This document shows, piece by piece, positions 61,767 to 64,000 of a stretch of DNA of 64,000 bases. Where the stretch lies: positions 102,913 to 166,912 of the forward strand of contig NZ_FOCK01000008.1 in NCBI RefSeq assembly GCF_900110085.1, read 5' to 3'. The stretch comes from Prevotella sp. ne3005 (GTDB lineage Bacteria; Bacteroidota; Bacteroidia; Bacteroidales; Bacteroidaceae). A program made the position numbers and the translations under genes. Numbering within the stretch: position 1 is the first letter of the stretch; each line of letters opens with the position of its first letter. The notes beneath the pieces are model-generated. The model did no database searches. It had not been told where the DNA came from and saw only the letters and a list, made by a program, of their open reading frames with translations.

Positions 61767-62732
61767 ATGGAAAATAAGGAATATACATTCAAAGGGACGG
61801 TGATGAACGGTTTTCTGATGCTGTTTATCAACATTGCAGTTCTGGTTCTCTCAATTGTAGGTATCGTGTATAGCATTATCCTATTAGACGAAAGCAATGG
61901 TGATTGCGGAGGTTGGTTATTGGGCTGCAGCCTCCTGTTGCTCATCGTAAATATCATCATGTGGTTCGGGCTAATGATGTTGGAGCCCAACGAAGCTAAG
62001 GTAACCACTTGGTTCGGAAAATACAGCGGAACCTTTGCACAGACAGGTTTTTATTGGATTAACCCCTTCTATGGTACGAAAAAGGTATCGCTTCGTGCGC
62101 GTAACCTCGATGCGGAGCCTATCAAGGTTAATGACAAGACAGGCAATCCTGTGATGATAGGCTTGGTATTGGTATGGAAGCTAAAGGACACTTACAAAGC
62201 ACTCTTCGAAGTAGACTCCCAGACTATGGCAGCCAATCCCAACACAGTCGGATCTGACACAAAGGGACTGATGAATGCCTTGGAGAACTTTGTCCGTGTA
62301 CAGAGTGATGCAGCTCTGCGACAGGTAGCAGGCCAGTATGCCTACGACGATGAAGACAGCAAAAATAATGAGCCAACCCTGCGTTCAAGTGCAGACGAAA
62401 TCAACGAACAACTGGAGCAGAAACTCGACGAACGTCTGGCTTTGGCAGGCATCGAAGTAGTCGAGGCACGTATTAATTATCTGGCATACGCTCCTGAGAT
62501 AGCTGCTGTTATGCTCCGTCGCCAGCAGGCTTCAGCTATCATTACTGCTCGTGAAAAGATTGTGGAAGGTGCTGTTTCGATGGTGAAGATGGCTCTTGAC
62601 AAGCTTTCCAATGAGAATATCGTAGATCTTGATGACGATAAAAAGGCTGCGATGGTTAGCAACCTGCTTGTAGTACTCTGTGGCGATGAATCTGCTCAGC
62701 CGGTAGTGAACACAGGAACACTTAATCATTAA
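61767..62732 (+). CDS. SPFH/band 7 membrane protein
   Basis: SPFH proteins (stomatin, flotillin, HflK/C) form membrane-attached scaffolds. From the ATG at 61767 the 321-residue protein has two membrane helices (about 12-37 and 50-73), the SPFH domain beginning [26 protein letters not shown], and a long helical region with [35 protein letters not shown] and [10 protein letters not shown]. The following gene encodes a ribbon-helix-helix protein, an association I recall from other bacteria. The substrate or partner is unknown. Confidence 0.9.
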   Translation: MENKEYTFKGTVMNGFLMLFINIAVLVLSIVGIVYSIILLDESNGDCGGWLLGCSLLLLIVNIIMWFGLMMLEPNEAKVTTWFGKYSGTFAQTGFYWINPFYGTKKVSLRARNLDAEPIKVNDKTGNPVMIGLVLVWKLKDTYKALFEVDSQTMAANPNTVGSDTKGLMNALENFVRVQSDAALRQVAGQYAYDDEDSKNNEPTLRSSADEINEQLEQKLDERLALAGIEVVEARINYLAYAPEIAAVMLRRQQASAIITAREKIVEGAVSMVKMALDKLSNENIVDLDDDKKAAMVSNLLVVLCGDESAQPVVNTGTLNH

Positions 62733-62735
62733 TCA

Positions 62736-62930
62736 ATGGCAGAAAAGAACACCAAAAGTTTTATTCTTCGCGTAGATACCGAAACAATGAACGCGATAGA
62801 GGCCTGGGCTGCAGATGAATTCCGCAGCACCAATGGTCAACTGCAGTGGATCATCACAGAGGCGCTACGCAAAGCCAAGCGGCTGCCCAAGAAAAAGAAC
62901 CAAACACAAAATAAAGAAGATAATAAATAG
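62736..62930 (+). CDS. Arc-like ribbon-helix-helix protein
   Basis: The 64-residue protein has the Arc plan: a short strand (KSFILRVDTETMNAIE) and two helices (AWAADEFRSTNGQLQWIITEALRKAKR), then a Lys/Asn tail. Such proteins usually dimerise and bind DNA. It starts 3 bases after the SPFH stop, so the two are co-translated. It may control its own cassette, with the GATATC inverted repeat by the promoter as a candidate site; this is inference. Confidence 0.85.
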   Translation: MAEKNTKSFILRVDTETMNAIEAWAADEFRSTNGQLQWIITEALRKAKRLPKKKNQTQNKEDNK

Positions 62931-62938
62931 TTAATTAT

Positions 62939-63421
62939 ATGAGTGATATTAAACTTAACATCGTGCGTACGGCAAAAGATAAGATCTTCGATATCGTCTT
63001 CCTTGTACTGACACTGACAATATGGGGAATCATCATCTGGCTCATCAGTCGCGCACCAGATATTGTGCCAACCCATTTCGGGCCTTCAGGAAAGCCAGAT
63101 CACTATGGATCGCCCACCTTCATCATCATACCAAGTGTGATATTGACTATTGTAGCATTTATCTGCGCCTTTAGCATCTACTTCCCCGGTGGTAGCGTTA
63201 ATCTGCCTTTCCACAATGGACCTGGCAACGCACGTCAGAAAAGATTAGGCGTTCTATTGTGCAGGATTATTGCAATCATGATGCTTGGAATCATGCTATT
63301 CATCGCCGTCTACACATTGGCCATGAAAGATCACGAAAGCATCCTACCATTTATAATCATTGTAGGTTCGATGATAGGTGTGTCGCTCGTATTCACGATT
63401 ATGATGTATAGAGCGAAATAA
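62939..63421 (+). CDS. DUF1648 membrane protein
   Basis: The 160-residue protein has four membrane helices (about 17-36, 57-77, 101-122, 132-154) and the DUF1648 signature IVPTHFGPSGKPDHYGSP (about residues 42-59), shared with the SdpI immunity and sensor family. It lies 8 bases after the ribbon-helix-helix gene. SdpI-type proteins can protect against membrane toxins or sense signals, but no toxin gene is near, so the role is unknown. Confidence 0.85.
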   Translation: MSDIKLNIVRTAKDKIFDIVFLVLTLTIWGIIIWLISRAPDIVPTHFGPSGKPDHYGSPTFIIIPSVILTIVAFICAFSIYFPGGSVNLPFHNGPGNARQKRLGVLLCRIIAIMMLGIMLFIAVYTLAMKDHESILPFIIIVGSMIGVSLVFTIMMYRAK

Positions 63422-63447
63422 CAATGCCAACTTTGTCAAAACGAAGA

Positions 63448-63475
63448 AGCCCCGGGTCATTTCTGACTCGGGGCT
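63448..63475 (-). terminator. Terminator of the rRNA operon (also usable by the DUF1648 gene)
   Basis: A 12-base stem (AGCCCCGGGTCA with TGACTCGGGGCT, one G-U pair) and a 4-base loop lies between 5S rRNA and the convergent DUF1648 gene. On the minus strand CTTCTTCGTTTT follows. Being nearly symmetrical it may serve both directions. Confidence 0.7.
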
Positions 63476-63485
63476 CTCTGATAAA

Positions 63486-63597
<112 letters not shown>

Positions 63598-63675
63598 TAT
63601 GGGGTTTGACTATTTCCACACAAGAACAGAAGCAAGGACTAAGCCTTCTAAAACTTCATTACATCTGATAATATG

Positions 63676-64000
<325 letters not shown>

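Overview
The window comes from a member of the Bacteroidales, most likely Prevotella or a close relative. Three things point there: many promoters match the Bacteroidetes consensus TTTG-N19/20-TAnnTTTG, a type IX secretion (Por/Gld) operon is present, and the order rpsU-xer-hpf-tRNAs-tuf-tRNA(Trp)-secE-nusG-rplK-rplA-rplJ-rplL-rpoB-rpoC is that of the phylum. Family names rest on recognising protein motifs; no database search was possible.

Layout. Positions 1-31389 read almost entirely on the minus strand and hold the translation and transcription core. From right to left these are rpsU (31.4 kb), a tyrosine recombinase, hpf, a four-tRNA cluster (Thr, Gly, Tyr, Thr), tuf, tRNA-Trp, secE, nusG, rplKAJL, rpoB and rpoC. 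The str operon follows (rpsL, rpsG, fusA, rpsJ). The S10/spc operon (rplC to rplF) runs off the left end. The S10 cluster is split: rpsJ ends in a terminator, then come about 6 kb of non-ribosomal genes (a TPR-AraC lipoprotein regulator, a stand-alone AraC domain, a membrane AraC regulator, an S66 peptidase-like protein without its catalytic Ser and His, and a shortened GH3-like protein). After these rplC restarts with its own promoter and a leader hairpin that looks like an attenuator.

Positions 31.5-49.5 kb are housekeeping and envelope genes in both orientations: Xaa-Pro aminopeptidase, malate dehydrogenase, gamma-carbonic anhydrase, an outer-membrane barrel, an AAA ATPase beside a cluster of palindromic repeats, a gltX-waaA-metallophosphoesterase operon, a PgpH-like HD phosphodiesterase, a FadL-family porin, priA and a small barrel protein. 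Positions 49.5-55.8 kb (minus strand) are greA followed by the type IX secretion set porP-gldK-gldL-gldM-gldN. Positions 55.9-60.0 kb mix intact small enzymes (RidA, nitroreductase, cyclophilin, a periplasmic solute-binding protein, an ElaA-type acetyltransferase) with three decayed genes. Positions 60.2-63.4 kb hold a DUF2795 protein, a cobalamin adenosyltransferase, a conserved Bacteroidetes protein and an SPFH / ribbon-helix-helix / DUF1648 cassette. The right end is an rRNA operon on the minus strand (5S and the 3' part of 23S).

Points worth attention: the split S10 operon with its attenuator, two adjacent probable pseudoenzymes inside it, low-complexity repeats that have become coding sequence (a metallophosphoesterase loop and the GldK signal peptide), a repeat cluster beside an orphan ATPase, and several one-base frameshift pseudogenes that still sit in operon position.
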